From contig OY781044.1 in NCBI GenBank assembly GCA_963676235.1, positions 1,116,001 through 1,180,000 of the forward strand: DNA of 64,000 nt. Reading direction: 5' to 3'. Every line of letters starts with the position of its first letter. Within the stretch, counting starts at the first letter, position 1. Position numbers and translations under genes: made by a program. Source of the stretch: JALNYB01 sp963676235 (GTDB lineage Archaea; Thermoplasmatota; Thermoplasmata; Methanomassiliicoccales; Methanomethylophilaceae). Positions 26,545 to 35,913 of the stretch are shown here, one piece after another. The notes below the pieces were generated by a model that saw only the letters and a program-made list of their open reading frames with translations, was not told the origin of the DNA and did no database searches.

Positions 26545-28983
26545 TCAGACTGTTGTATCTTTTTTCTTTTTTGTAGCAGTCTTAGCGGTGGGTTTTGTTT
26601 TCGAAGCGGTTTTGGTAGCGACCTTCTTTTTCTTTTTAGGCTTTTCCTCATCTTCTTCGGTCTTTATTTTTCTTACAACGACCACTTTGCCGACACGTTC
26701 ATCTTTTTCTGCAGTAGTAGTAGTTTTATTGCGAGATGTTTTCTTTTTGCTAGGGCAATCTGGATTGATACATTCTGGTGCAGTTCCGAATACGATCATG
26801 GGGGCATCACAGAATTCACATGCTTGTACTGTGGGTGTAATGGATCCTCTAGGCCTAAGGGGGTATGTCTGCGTGCAGTTCGGCCATTCTGAACAGCCTG
26901 CGAAACGTCTTCCTGCTTTAGAGAACATTATCCTGATAGTTCCTTTTTTACATGTGGGGCAGATTCCAAGATTATTCTTCTCGGTGTTACTGCTACATTT
27001 AGGATCAATACATTGAATCGAAGGAGGCATTCCTTTTCTTACGATCTTTAGCTGTGAAAGACCGCACACAGGGCAGGAGGTATCGACAGTTTGTATCAAA
27101 GCACCTCTGGGAAGGGGATATGCACGTTTACATTCGGGGTAGCCGTCACATCCGATGAAATTTCCATTTTTGGATTTCTTTATAGTCATATTATTGCCGC
27201 ATGTAGGACAAATACCGACATGTTGCTGCGTTCTCAGTGCAGATTTGATCTCGTCACCGATATCCTTGCTTTCTGATTCAATCTTGCTTGCAACGTCGTG
27301 AAGCATTTTCTGAGATTCATCAACTACGGATGCAAGTGTGCGTTCTCCTTCACTTATGCTGAGCATATCCGCTTCTAATTTAGCGGTCATCTCAGGTTCT
27401 GTGATTCCTCCTCCGTGTTTTTGGAGTGATTTAGTAAGTGCAGTACCGCTTGCGGTAGGAATCATATAGTTTCCTTGGACATAGTTCCTTGAGAATAATT
27501 TTCCGATTATGTCGTGTCTTGTACTCTTTGTGCCTAATTGAAGTCTGTCCATTTCTTGGATCAAAGAACCCTGGTTGTACCGGTATGGAGGTTTAGTTGC
27601 CGACTCATCTATTCCGATGGATCTTATTTCGATCGGATCTCCGACGGTCATTTTAGGCATACGTACTTCAGTCACTTTCAGATATTTCTTGTAATATTTT
27701 TTCCATCCAGGGTTGGTTTGGATGTAACCCTGTGATTTGAAAGTTTCACCGTTGACATCGATGCTACAATTGGTGATCTCGGCTTCTGCGTTAGGGCCGA
27801 CTGTTGCAAGGAATCTTCTTACGATGAGTTCGTACAGTTTCCATTTATCTCCTTTCATTTTTTCAGATGTAGCTCCAGCTGTTGGATATATAGGAGGATG
27901 ATCCGTTGTTCTTCTCTTTCCTCTTGATGGGCTGATATGATCCTGTTTGAGGATCTCTTCAACATCTGCTTTGAAATCTGAATCCTTGAGTTTTTCAAGG
28001 ACATTCTTGAGACCTAAACTATGTGGGTATTCTGTGTTTTCTGTACGTGGATAGGAGATATATCCGCCTGTGTACAAGTCTTCGGCGAGTTTCATCGCAA
28101 CGGTTGGGGGTATGCCGATCTTGTTCGCTTCGACCTGCATCATAGTGGTGTCGAAAGGTGACGGACGATACTCTTCTTTGGTTGTGACTTCATATAGGGT
28201 GATTTTTCCTTTGTCGGTATCTTTGACCTTTTCGTAAATTCTATCTGCTTCGGCTTTTTCCCAGATAGGGTTGCTTTCGTGTTCTCCTTTGAAGGCGAGC
28301 ATTCCGAATTTACCTACGACATTCCAAAACGGTATTGGAATGAATTTTTCTATTTCCTCGTGTCTGTCGACGAGGAGTTTGAGTGTTGGGCTCTGTACCC
28401 TTCCTACGGACATGAAATTCTTTCCGACTTGTCCGGATGATAGTGATATCAATCTTGTAAGAACAGCACCCCAAGATAGATCGACGATCTGTCTCGCCTC
28501 CGCAGCATCTGCTAATTTCTCATCAGGCGCTGTGAGATTTTTGAATGCTGTCTCGATTTCACTTTTTGTCAATGCGCTGAATCTTGCTCTTTTGACTTTG
28601 GACATGTCTGCATGGATGGCGGTGATGGTTTCCATTCCTATGAGTTCTCCTTCTCTGTCAAAGTCGGTTGCAATCACGATCTCATCCGCATTCTGAGAAA
28701 TTTCGCTGATCTTATTGAGAATCGATTTTACACGTACTGTTTTGACTTGAGGCGCGTACACCAGATCTACAGGTGAACTTTCGCTCCAGTCATTGAATTC
28801 TTCTGGATAATCGAGTTCGATGATATGACCTCTGAGACTTACAACCGTACAGTCATCACCATCAGCTTCAAAATTGAGAACGGTCACTCCGCCACCAGAT
28901 TCAGAATGAGATTTTCCGTCTGAAAGAATAGTAGATATCCTTCTGGCCGCGTTCGCTTTCTCAGTAATTATCAGTTTCTTCAT
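26545..28983 (-). CDS. topA: DNA topoisomerase I (type IA)
   Basis: An 812-residue type IA topoisomerase: an N-terminal Toprim domain (LIITEKANAARRI; ATDFDREGELIG near 103), the active-site tyrosine in GYISYPRTENT near residue 310, and RVQSPTLKLLVDR near 205. From about residue 580 come several C4 zinc ribbons (CPTCGNNM...CDGYPEC, CPVCG, CPTCKKG, CEFC) and then a Lys/Thr-rich tail of about 55 residues suited to DNA contact. Confidence 0.96.
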   Translation of the reverse strand: MKKLIITEKANAARRISTILSDGKSHSESGGGVTVLNFEADGDDCTVVSLRGHIIELDYPEEFNDWSESSPVDLVYAPQVKTVRVKSILNKISEISQNADEIVIATDFDREGELIGMETITAIHADMSKVKRARFSALTKSEIETAFKNLTAPDEKLADAAEARQIVDLSWGAVLTRLISLSSGQVGKNFMSVGRVQSPTLKLLVDRHEEIEKFIPIPFWNVVGKFGMLAFKGEHESNPIWEKAEADRIYEKVKDTDKGKITLYEVTTKEEYRPSPFDTTMMQVEANKIGIPPTVAMKLAEDLYTGGYISYPRTENTEYPHSLGLKNVLEKLKDSDFKADVEEILKQDHISPSRGKRRTTDHPPIYPTAGATSEKMKGDKWKLYELIVRRFLATVGPNAEAEITNCSIDVNGETFKSQGYIQTNPGWKKYYKKYLKVTEVRMPKMTVGDPIEIRSIGIDESATKPPYRYNQGSLIQEMDRLQLGTKSTRHDIIGKLFSRNYVQGNYMIPTASGTALTKSLQKHGGGITEPEMTAKLEADMLSISEGERTLASVVDESQKMLHDVASKIESESKDIGDEIKSALRTQQHVGICPTCGNNMTIKKSKNGNFIGCDGYPECKRAYPLPRGALIQTVDTSCPVCGLSQLKIVRKGMPPSIQCIDPKCSSNTEKNNLGICPTCKKGTIRIMFSKAGRRFAGCSEWPNCTQTYPLRPRGSITPTVQACEFCDAPMIVFGTAPECINPDCPSKKKTSRNKTTTTAEKDERVGKVVVVRKIKTEEDEEKPKKKKKVATKTASKTKPTAKTATKKKKDTTV

Positions 28984-29057
28984 TCAGACGTCTCACTGCA
29001 TCCGAGTTATTTAATCATTGGCTGTTAGTAAAAAAATAATCTGCTGTAGGTAAAAAG

Positions 29058-29660
29058 ATGCCATTAGATGAATTCTCAAGTAGTTTATTATATACAACAA
29101 ATGCAGGTTTATACTGCATGGGTGCAGCGGAGATAGCAGAGTTGCTGAAAACGAAGAAAGGTGTGCACGGAGCACATATTCTGGATGGTGAGTTGTTAAA
29201 AGAGGCTTTTGATGAAGAGAAGCAGGTAACCGAATCATCATTTGGAATGCCGTTGGTGAACAGGGCATTAGAAGAATGTCTGAAAAAGCATGTATTTGTA
29301 TGTTTGTTCTGCGATTATGGATTTGAACTCCCAACAGATCACGTCATGATCATGGAGGACGGTAATGGAAATATGGTAGGTTTCGATATTCCTCCAGGTC
29401 AGTGTGATCAATATACCAACAGAGCAGATATAACATATCTATCGGATGATTTCGTGATGCTTCCTGAAGCTGCGTGCGATGAGATCCGTATCGTCATGCT
29501 TCCGCAAAAAGTAAAGTGTATAGATGAGAAGAACGGTGTGAAAGATCCCGTACTGTTCTATCCTGCGACGACAACAGACGGAATATTGAAGAAAAGGTTT
29601 GGTATAGATCCCACATCTTCGGACTTGGCATCGGTCATTATGGCTTTCGATCTTCACTGA
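29058..29660 (+). CDS. Hypothetical protein
   Basis: A 200-residue soluble protein without signal peptide. I do not recognise it. Visible features are a central FVCLFCDYGFELPTDHV segment, a GNMVGFDIPPGQCD block and scattered Cys residues. Codon use resembles neighbours and AGG lies before the ATG. Its last 7 bp overlap the convergent nikR. Confidence 0.65.
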   Translation: MPLDEFSSSLLYTTNAGLYCMGAAEIAELLKTKKGVHGAHILDGELLKEAFDEEKQVTESSFGMPLVNRALEECLKKHVFVCLFCDYGFELPTDHVMIMEDGNGNMVGFDIPPGQCDQYTNRADITYLSDDFVMLPEAACDEIRIVMLPQKVKCIDEKNGVKDPVLFYPATTTDGILKKRFGIDPTSSDLASVIMAFDLH

Positions 29661-30097
29661 TCCCTGGCACCGATATGGTGCATGTGACCAGTAGCCTGTG
29701 ATGCCATTGTGAGCTTGCATCTCAGTACGCCTTTGATGGCGCTGATGTCGTTAGTGAGCGTTTTGAGTTCACCCAATTCGCCTTCTACGATTAGCACTTC
29801 CATACATCTGTCATGATCTAGATGAACGTGAATAGATGTGTTGATGTTCTGCATTTTATCATGTTGAAGGACGGTAAGTTTTTCGCCGATTCCGGTTGTG
29901 CTGTGATCATAGATCATAACGATAACGCCGGACATGTACTCTTTGTCGTTCTTCCATTCATTTTCTGCAAGGGAGTCACGAACAAGATCGCGAATCGCTT
30001 CAGATCTGCTGACGTATCCTTTTTTTGAAATGATCTTGTCAAAATCTCTTAACAACTCGGGTTCTAACGAGACTCCGATACGTGTTACTCCGTCCAT
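29654..30097 (-). CDS. nikR: Nickel-responsive repressor NikR
   Basis: 147 residues: an N-terminal ribbon-helix-helix DNA-binding domain (about 1-48; RIGVSLEPELLRDFD, GYVSRSEAIRDLVR) and a C-terminal ACT-like nickel-sensing domain. The high-affinity Ni2+ ligands H79, H90, H92 and C98 have exactly the spacing known for NikR. In nickel excess it represses uptake genes. A large palindrome 12 bp upstream of its ATG suggests autoregulation. The methanogen needs nickel for F430 and hydrogenase; hypA-hypD lie 3 kb away. Confidence 0.92.
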   Translation of the reverse strand: MDGVTRIGVSLEPELLRDFDKIISKKGYVSRSEAIRDLVRDSLAENEWKNDKEYMSGVIVMIYDHSTTGIGEKLTVLQHDKMQNINTSIHVHLDHDRCMEVLIVEGELGELKTLTNDISAIKGVLRCKLTMASQATGHMHHIGARDQ

Positions 30098-30108
30098 GGT
30101 AGGGAATT

Positions 30109-30134
30109 GTAATCAGTATTATTAATAGTATTAC
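30109..30134. promoter_or_regulatory. Candidate NikR operator upstream of nikR
   Basis: Imperfect inverted repeat: GTAAT (30109-30113) and TATT (30117-30120) mirrored by AATA (30124-30127) and ATTAC (30130-30134). It begins 12 bases upstream of the nikR ATG, where a repressor would block transcription. Confidence 0.5.
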
Positions 30135-30191
30135 AAAGAGCGTACGATTTCAGTTAAAAATAGTCGTAATCGCTGGCCGTTGGCTTTATTT

Positions 30192-30207
30192 GTAATGTGT
30201 GCATTAC
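30192..30207. promoter_or_regulatory. Second GTAAT/ATTAC palindrome at the start of the asparagine-synthase-like gene
   Basis: GTAATG-TGTG-CATTAC, perfect 6 bp arms, ends one base before the ATG at 30209. The outer pentamers equal those of the palindrome near nikR. Confidence 0.4.
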
Positions 30208-30208
30208 G

Positions 30209-31009
30209 ATGGATATGGTATCCAATTCTAGCAGTATAGGCGCTATTTTCGAAGAAGCTGTGAGGAATGTTACCGAAGGAAATAATATTGCAGTGGCATT
30301 TTCCGGAGGCTTGGATTCGGGCTTGGTAGCAGCGCTTACCAAGAAATATGCTAGATCTGTTACTTTATATACTGTGGGTTATGGCGAATCCTATGATGTT
30401 CGCATGGCAAAGCAGATGTCTGAGGATCTAGGGATGGATTGGGAATACATTCCAATAACCGAAGACAATGTAATGGAGAATCTCAGAGAGGCGATTCGCA
30501 TCACAGGAACAACCAGCCCTCTGACATTGTCATTCGAGATGCCTCCATTTTATGTATGTAAGAATTGCAAGGAAGCACTTGTCATCGGAGGCCAGGGTTC
30601 TGATGAGATATTTGCAGGATATTCTAAGTATGTGGGTCTCAAAGATACTGAATTGATACAGATGATGTATGAAGATCTCGATAAACTTACAACCGTTGTT
30701 CTTGCACATGAGACGAAAGTTGCGGAGCATTTTGGAAAGAAGATACTATATCCGTTCTTGGATCAGAATCTTATAACGGCTTTGAAGGGATTGGACATCG
30801 AAGAACTGAGACCGAAAGATCAGGAAGCGAGGAAAGTCCTTCTGAAGGATATTGCTGCGGGAATGGGATATCCATTCATTGCAGATAAAAAAAAGAAAGC
30901 CGCTCAGTACGGATCAGGAACGATGGATATCATCCATAAGATATGTAAATCGAAGGGAATGACGTATTCTGAACTGGTTGCCGATATTCATAAAAATATT
31001 TTTAGTTGA
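30209..31009 (+). CDS. Asparagine synthase-domain PP-loop protein
   Basis: 266 residues with the ATP-pyrophosphatase motif FSGGLDSG near 32-39, VGYGESYDVRMAKQ, and GGQGSDEIFAGYSKY near 130, which is the asparagine synthase C-terminal domain. The N-terminal glutaminase domain is absent, so it may use free ammonia or adenylate a different substrate. Such stand-alone forms are common in methanogens. The ATG at 30209 is preferred to a GTG at 30197, which lies inside a palindrome. No ribosome site is visible, so the transcript may be leaderless. Confidence 0.75.
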   Translation: MDMVSNSSSIGAIFEEAVRNVTEGNNIAVAFSGGLDSGLVAALTKKYARSVTLYTVGYGESYDVRMAKQMSEDLGMDWEYIPITEDNVMENLREAIRITGTTSPLTLSFEMPPFYVCKNCKEALVIGGQGSDEIFAGYSKYVGLKDTELIQMMYEDLDKLTTVVLAHETKVAEHFGKKILYPFLDQNLITALKGLDIEELRPKDQEARKVLLKDIAAGMGYPFIADKKKKAAQYGSGTMDIIHKICKSKGMTYSELVADIHKNIFS

Positions 31010-31063
31010 AGCATCAGCTATTTTAGCGGGATAGTAATACTATGAGTATTGACAGTTGATAAA

Positions 31064-32332
31064 ATGGATAAAGATTCATTTCTAAAATGGCTGTACGATC
31101 TTCAGGTACATGGTATCAAATTAGGCCTGAGTAATATCACCGGATTACTGAATAAGTTGGGAGATCCTCAGAATTCATTTAAGACGATACATGTAGCAGG
31201 AACAGACGGAAAAGGCTCTACCAGTGCTTGTATCTATTCAATTCTTCGTGCTTCTGGTGTAATGGCAGGATTGTATACTTCTCCGCATTTGATAGAATTC
31301 AATGAGCGTATTGTTTTCGATGGTACAGAGATCACAAATGATGAGTTGGCAGAACTTGCTTCTGAAATTGTACCTATTGTAGGTTCTATGGAAGAATCAG
31401 GCGCAAAATGTACCTTCTTCGAGGTTACGACTGCGATAGCCTTTATGCATTTCAGGAACAAAGGTGCAGAATATGCCGTTATTGAGGTAGGAATGGGCGG
31501 AAGGTTCGACGCTACAAATATTATAATTCCTGAGGTATGTGTAATTGGAAATATAAGTCTGGAACACACTGAGTTCTTGGGAGATACTATCGAGAAGATA
31601 GCATTCGAGAAGGCAGGGATAATAAAGCCCGGAGTTCCTTGTATCACACTTAATAAAGATCATGCATATGATGTCATCAAAGAGGTAGCGTTTGCAAAAG
31701 GGGCACCGTTGACGCGTGTTCTTCCTGAGGATATTGAAATCAGGAATAATGGTGTGAGATGCCTTTCGTTTACTTATAAAGGTGAAGAATATGACGTTTC
31801 CGTTCCAGGAAGGCATCAGGCTAATAATGCTTCGATGGCTATAGAGGCTGTTTCAAAACTAAAGATATTCGGACAATGTATTAGATGCAACGTAAGAAAG
31901 GGTCTGAAGTCTGTCTATTGGCCGTGCAGGATGGAAAAGATGAAAGGCCTTCCGATCATTCTAGATGTTACGCATACTCATGCAGGATCTGCAGAGTTGG
32001 CAGTCGATATCAGTGAGATATACGGCAAGGTCTTGGTAATATTCGGAGTGTTGAATGATAAAGATATCGTTCACATATGTAGAGACCTTTCTACAATAGC
32101 TACTAGGATAATAGTCACACAACCGGATTCGGTACGTGCGGAATCTGTTGCAGATGTGAATCGGATAATGTCAGAATATGAAACAGATATTACCATGACC
32201 AAGAATGTTCAGGATGCCATAGAAGAGGCATTCAGGTCCAGGAAGAAAGATGAATTGATCCTTGTCACAGGGTCGTTCTATATGGCAGGAGATGCTTTGA
32301 AATGGTTAAAAAAGACATATGCCAGATTCTGA
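31064..32332 (+). CDS. FolC-like Mur ligase (folylpolyglutamate synthase family)
   Basis: A 422-residue ATP-dependent ligase: P-loop GTDGKGST near 47-54, YTSPHLIEFNERI near 70, EVGMGGRFDATN near 135 and the LEHTEFLG block near 161, then a Mur ligase C-terminal domain with DVTHTHAGS near 302. FolC adds glutamates to folates; in archaea without folates the acceptor may be another pterin or cofactor (inference). ATG 31064 was chosen; TTG 31049 is in frame. It overlaps nth by 31 bp. Confidence 0.85.
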   Translation: MDKDSFLKWLYDLQVHGIKLGLSNITGLLNKLGDPQNSFKTIHVAGTDGKGSTSACIYSILRASGVMAGLYTSPHLIEFNERIVFDGTEITNDELAELASEIVPIVGSMEESGAKCTFFEVTTAIAFMHFRNKGAEYAVIEVGMGGRFDATNIIIPEVCVIGNISLEHTEFLGDTIEKIAFEKAGIIKPGVPCITLNKDHAYDVIKEVAFAKGAPLTRVLPEDIEIRNNGVRCLSFTYKGEEYDVSVPGRHQANNASMAIEAVSKLKIFGQCIRCNVRKGLKSVYWPCRMEKMKGLPIILDVTHTHAGSAELAVDISEIYGKVLVIFGVLNDKDIVHICRDLSTIATRIIVTQPDSVRAESVADVNRIMSEYETDITMTKNVQDAIEEAFRSRKKDELILVTGSFYMAGDALKWLKKTYARF

Positions 32333-32967
32333 ATTCATTGTCAAAGGAATACAATAGAGGCGCATACCCTGGAAGATCTTCAGAGGGTTTGAATCCTGAG
32401 TGGGAATGCGATCCTTTCCATGTTCTGATAGCTACCATACTTTCCCAACGGACAAGGGATGATAATACAAGGAAGGCTTCTGACAATCTTTTCAGCAAAT
32501 ATAATTCTATAAATGAAATAGCGTCCGCGGATCCAGAAGAAATAATAGAATTGGTTCATTCTGCAGGTTTTCCTAGGCAGAAAGGGACAGCGATTGTCGA
32601 ATGTTGCAAGGTCCTCAGAGATAAGTACGATGGTGTCGTCCCCTATGAGACCGATGAATTGATATCTTTGCCAATGGTCGGCAGGAAGACGGCAGCCTGC
32701 GTCCGCTCATACGCAATGGATATTCCGTCTATATGTGTCGATACGCATGTTCATAGGATATCGAATCTAATGGGTTTGGTAAAGACAAAGAACGCAGAGG
32801 AAACAGAGTTTGCGTTGATGAAAATAACACCTAGGGACAGATGGTCTGATATAAACAGATATTTCGTACGACACGGGCAGGTCGTTTGTCTCCCGAATCA
32901 TCCGCGCTGTGAGGTATGTTCTGTGTGCTCTATGTGCGATTATTCCATTAAAGTTCTAAAAAAATGA
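32302..32967 (+). CDS. nth: Endonuclease III (DNA glycosylase/AP lyase)
   Basis: A 221-residue HhH-GPD glycosylase for oxidised pyrimidines. The helix-hairpin-helix with catalytic Lys is LPMVGRKTAACV near 127-138, the catalytic Asp is in VDTHVHRI near 149, and a C-x6-C-x2-C-x5-C cluster binds [4Fe-4S] near the C terminus. The start lies within the end of the FolC-like gene; no better start is in frame. Confidence 0.93.
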   Translation: MVKKDICQILNSLSKEYNRGAYPGRSSEGLNPEWECDPFHVLIATILSQRTRDDNTRKASDNLFSKYNSINEIASADPEEIIELVHSAGFPRQKGTAIVECCKVLRDKYDGVVPYETDELISLPMVGRKTAACVRSYAMDIPSICVDTHVHRISNLMGLVKTKNAEETEFALMKITPRDRWSDINRYFVRHGQVVCLPNHPRCEVCSVCSMCDYSIKVLKK

Positions 32968-33200
32968 ATCTTTCAAGGTACATTATAGTTTTATGATTTT
33001 TCGCTATTTATTATCCGTATCAAATCTTGATTCAGTGGTAGAGTTTGTGTAATTATCACATATGCGTTGAGAATTGAAGACTTATATCGAGAAATATTGT
33101 TTTTCGGAATGGAAAATAAATATTTCGTTTGTGGTAAAGTTCCTTTCTGGGTTTTTCTTCGTAATTAAAGTTATAACTTCTCAAACCATACCATGTTTTG

Positions 33201-33581
33201 ATGCATGAGGTTTCTGTCGTATCTGATCTTGTTTCGGCAATAATCAACGAACTGAAGAAATACAATGTTGTTTCTGTCGAGGCCGTTACTATTACTGTTG
33301 GAAAATTAACCAATCTTGGGTCGGAACAGATGGAATTCGCATATGAGATCATGACCAGAGATACCATTCTGGAAGGTTCTAAGCTCAATATAGAGGAAGA
33401 GGACATTAAGCTCAAATGTGATGCATGCGGATATGAAGGCCCCGCTAAGAATTTGGATTTCGGCGATAGTACAGAACACTTCATTCCTGTACTGGCCTGC
33501 CCGAAATGCGGTGGTCATGTAAAAATCATAGCAGGACAGACATGCTGTGTAAAGAATATGAATATTGAAGAGGCAAACTGA
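33201..33581 (+). CDS. hypA: Hydrogenase nickel incorporation protein HypA
   Basis: 126 residues starting MHE: the N-terminal M1-H2-E3 is the Ni2+ site, so the ATG at 33201 is fixed by function rather than the TTG just upstream. The zinc site is C73-x2-C76 and C100-x2-C103. It delivers nickel to [NiFe] hydrogenase. Its stop overlaps hypD (TGATG). A TATA-like TTATAACTT lies near 33170. Confidence 0.94.
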   Translation: MHEVSVVSDLVSAIINELKKYNVVSVEAVTITVGKLTNLGSEQMEFAYEIMTRDTILEGSKLNIEEEDIKLKCDACGYEGPAKNLDFGDSTEHFIPVLACPKCGGHVKIIAGQTCCVKNMNIEEAN

Positions 33582-34660
33582 TGTTCAAATACAGAGACGA
33601 AGAAACGGCAAAGAAGATCATTGCGGCGATCAAGGATATGGGAATCAAGAGTAAATTCATGCACGTGTGCGGAACCCATCAAGATACGATCGTACGTTTT
33701 GGATTGGAAGAGATGCTTCTAGATGCAGGCATCGAGATCTGTCAAGGCCCGGGATGTCCTGTATGCGTGACAACAAGCAAAGAGATCGCAGACGTGATCA
33801 CCTTGGCAAGGAACGGTGTCACTGTGACAGCGTTCGGAGATATGATGCGTGTTCCAACTACAATCGGTTCACTTTTCGATGCAAAAGCAGATGGGGCGGA
33901 TGTTAGGATAGTCTATTCAATAGAGGATGCTGTCAAGATGGCATCTGAGAATGCAAAGCCTCTGGTATTCGTTGCTGTAGGTTTTGAAACTACAGCACCT
34001 TCGACATGTGTACCTCTTCATAAGGAATTACCGAGTAATTTCAGCATTTACAGTTGTCATAGGATATGTCCGCCTGCATTGGAAGCAATATTCAATATGG
34101 GTGAGACAAAGGTCAATGGTTTCATTATGCCCGGCCATGTCGCGGTCATTACAGGATTGGATCCATTTTATCCGTTTGCAGAGAAATATCATATGCCTCA
34201 GGTAGTTGCGGGATTCGAACCGTTGGATATCCTCATGTCATGTTACATGCTTACAAAACAGCGTTACGAAGGCGTTGCTTTGGTAGAGAATGAATATAAA
34301 AGACTCGTGAAAGAGCACGGAAATCCAATTGCAAGAAAATTGATGGAAGATACCTTTGAGCTTGTTGATAGGCCGTGGAGAGGTTTCCCGGTCATTCCGA
34401 AGAGTGCACTTGCGTTGAAACCCAAGTTTGCAGCTCATGATGCTACGAAGATACATTCAGAGATCCTTGCAACGACTCCCGAAGTCGAAGCTGAAGCGAA
34501 AGGATGCAGATGCGGAGAGGTCCTCAGAGGATTGATTAAATCTCAAGATTGTCCGATGTTTGGAAAGTCATGTAAGCCAATAAGTCCAAAGGGGCCGTGC
34601 ATGGTTTCTGATGAAGGAAATTGTAGCATAGCGTACAGGTTTATGCCGAAGAAGGTGTAA
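33581..34660 (+). CDS. hypD: Hydrogenase maturation factor HypD
   Basis: A 359-residue HypD, the iron-sulfur scaffold for the Fe(CN)2CO ligand set of [NiFe] hydrogenases. Seen are HVCGTHQDTI with C30, GPGCPVC with C59 and C62, VGFETTAPST near 135, MPGHVAVITG near 184, and the C-terminal cysteines CRCGEVLRG...CPMFGKSC. Translationally coupled to hypA. Other hyp genes (B, C, E, F) are not in this window. Confidence 0.95.
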   Translation: MFKYRDEETAKKIIAAIKDMGIKSKFMHVCGTHQDTIVRFGLEEMLLDAGIEICQGPGCPVCVTTSKEIADVITLARNGVTVTAFGDMMRVPTTIGSLFDAKADGADVRIVYSIEDAVKMASENAKPLVFVAVGFETTAPSTCVPLHKELPSNFSIYSCHRICPPALEAIFNMGETKVNGFIMPGHVAVITGLDPFYPFAEKYHMPQVVAGFEPLDILMSCYMLTKQRYEGVALVENEYKRLVKEHGNPIARKLMEDTFELVDRPWRGFPVIPKSALALKPKFAAHDATKIHSEILATTPEVEAEAKGCRCGEVLRGLIKSQDCPMFGKSCKPISPKGPCMVSDEGNCSIAYRFMPKKV

Positions 34661-34662
34661 AA

Positions 34663-35199
34663 ATGGCAAAAGCAAATTTGAAATTGGTTTTAGTGGTCAC
34701 AAACGATTCGACTGTGTTTTTGGGAAAGAATATCGCAAGTGCTTTTGATATGTTCGGTGGACGTGCTACTGAAGTGAAAAATCTTGTTGCTAGATTGGAT
34801 ACTGCTGAGAAGGGTGGCAAGAAGATGTGCGACGTATCATATGGTGTCATATCATCTCATTTTGGATTTGTTCCGGGGAATTATGTAATTGCACCGTACA
34901 ATAAAGTGATGTCTTGTAAAAAGGATTATGAAGCAGTTCAAGAAAAGAAGGATTATCTTGGAAAATTAGAGTATGTTGCACCGCCATTCGATAAGATCAT
35001 TGTTTGCGTTCCTCAAGATATGTTTGCAATGATGCTTGAACATAATACTTTTCCTACGGAGAAGGTCATTGCAGTCACGAATCCTATGTTCAAAGAAGAA
35101 TGTGAGAAAAGAGGGTGGACGTATCTAGAGAGGAAAGGTGCTCGTGTCGGAAAAGAGAATGCAGATAAGATATTCGAGATGATCGAAGACATATGCTGA
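34663..35199 (+). CDS. Unknown protein co-transcribed with hypA-hypD
   Basis: 178 residues, 2 bp after hypD. An alpha/beta fold is suggested by the alternation LKLVLVVTNDST, YGVISSHFGFVPGNYVIAPYN (residues about 60-80) and FDKIIVCVPQDMFAMML. The SYGVISSHFGFV...APY part is reminiscent of DUF6884-type proteins, but I am not certain. Position suggests a link to hydrogenase maturation or simply co-expression. Confidence 0.6.
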   Translation: MAKANLKLVLVVTNDSTVFLGKNIASAFDMFGGRATEVKNLVARLDTAEKGGKKMCDVSYGVISSHFGFVPGNYVIAPYNKVMSCKKDYEAVQEKKDYLGKLEYVAPPFDKIIVCVPQDMFAMMLEHNTFPTEKVIAVTNPMFKEECEKRGWTYLERKGARVGKENADKIFEMIEDIC

Positions 35200-35226
35200 T
35201 TAAACATCTATAAGGAATAAACGAAT

Positions 35227-35913
35227 TCATCGTATGAGTTCTTTCTTCTTCTTTTTAAGTCTTTCTTTATCATTATTTTCCACGCGGAAGGAATCGCAGA
35301 TCTTTTGGATCGACTTATTGCGTATCTCATCATCCAAAGTATCCGCAAAGATGAACGTTTCTGTTTTTTCAGGGAATTTTATATAAGCAAAAGACAGAGT
35401 CCAAGCCACGCCCATCTTGTAATAGTAACCCGGATGATATTTTGTCGACAGCAGGGAAAGAACACTGTCAATGTATTCATTATCTAAGAAATGACATAGC
35501 ATCATGACGGCAGATACCCTCATCATGAATTCATCATCTGTTTCGATGAGTTCTAAGCAGTAATTCCAGAGTTTTTCTTTGTCTTTATTGCTAACTTTCC
35601 AATCTCCGCAGAAGTTATCGCATATTGCCCAGTTGTTTATCTCGGGCATGAACATTCTTGACAATTCTAAACGTTCATCAACATTCATCTTCGCACCGGC
35701 AATGATTTGCGAGCGGATCATCGTTTCCTCATAACATGTAACAGGCTGTTCAAGGAAAGATCTCCAATCATCGTTGATGATCTGTTTGGAGATGCTTCTG
35801 AGAACAGGCATTCTCACGCCGTAAAAATCTTCGATCCCGGGAACCATGTTCTTATGAAATTCTTTGTATTTTGGATCAGAATTTTTTATTATCTCTTCTT
35901 TTACGTTAATCAT
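35227..35913 (-). CDS. DNA alkylation repair protein (AlkD-like HEAT repeat)
   Basis: 228 residues rich in helices, with YGVRMPVLRSISKQI near 31-45, NNWAICDNFCGDW near 92-104 and RVSAVMMLCHFL near 130, typical of AlkC/AlkD-type glycosylases that remove alkylated purines. It follows ogt, with stop and start overlapping (TGATG), so the two alkylation-repair genes form an operon. It ends in a Lys-rich tail. Confidence 0.85.
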   Translation of the reverse strand: MINVKEEIIKNSDPKYKEFHKNMVPGIEDFYGVRMPVLRSISKQIINDDWRSFLEQPVTCYEETMIRSQIIAGAKMNVDERLELSRMFMPEINNWAICDNFCGDWKVSNKDKEKLWNYCLELIETDDEFMMRVSAVMMLCHFLDNEYIDSVLSLLSTKYHPGYYYKMGVAWTLSFAYIKFPEKTETFIFADTLDDEIRNKSIQKICDSFRVENNDKERLKKKKKELIR

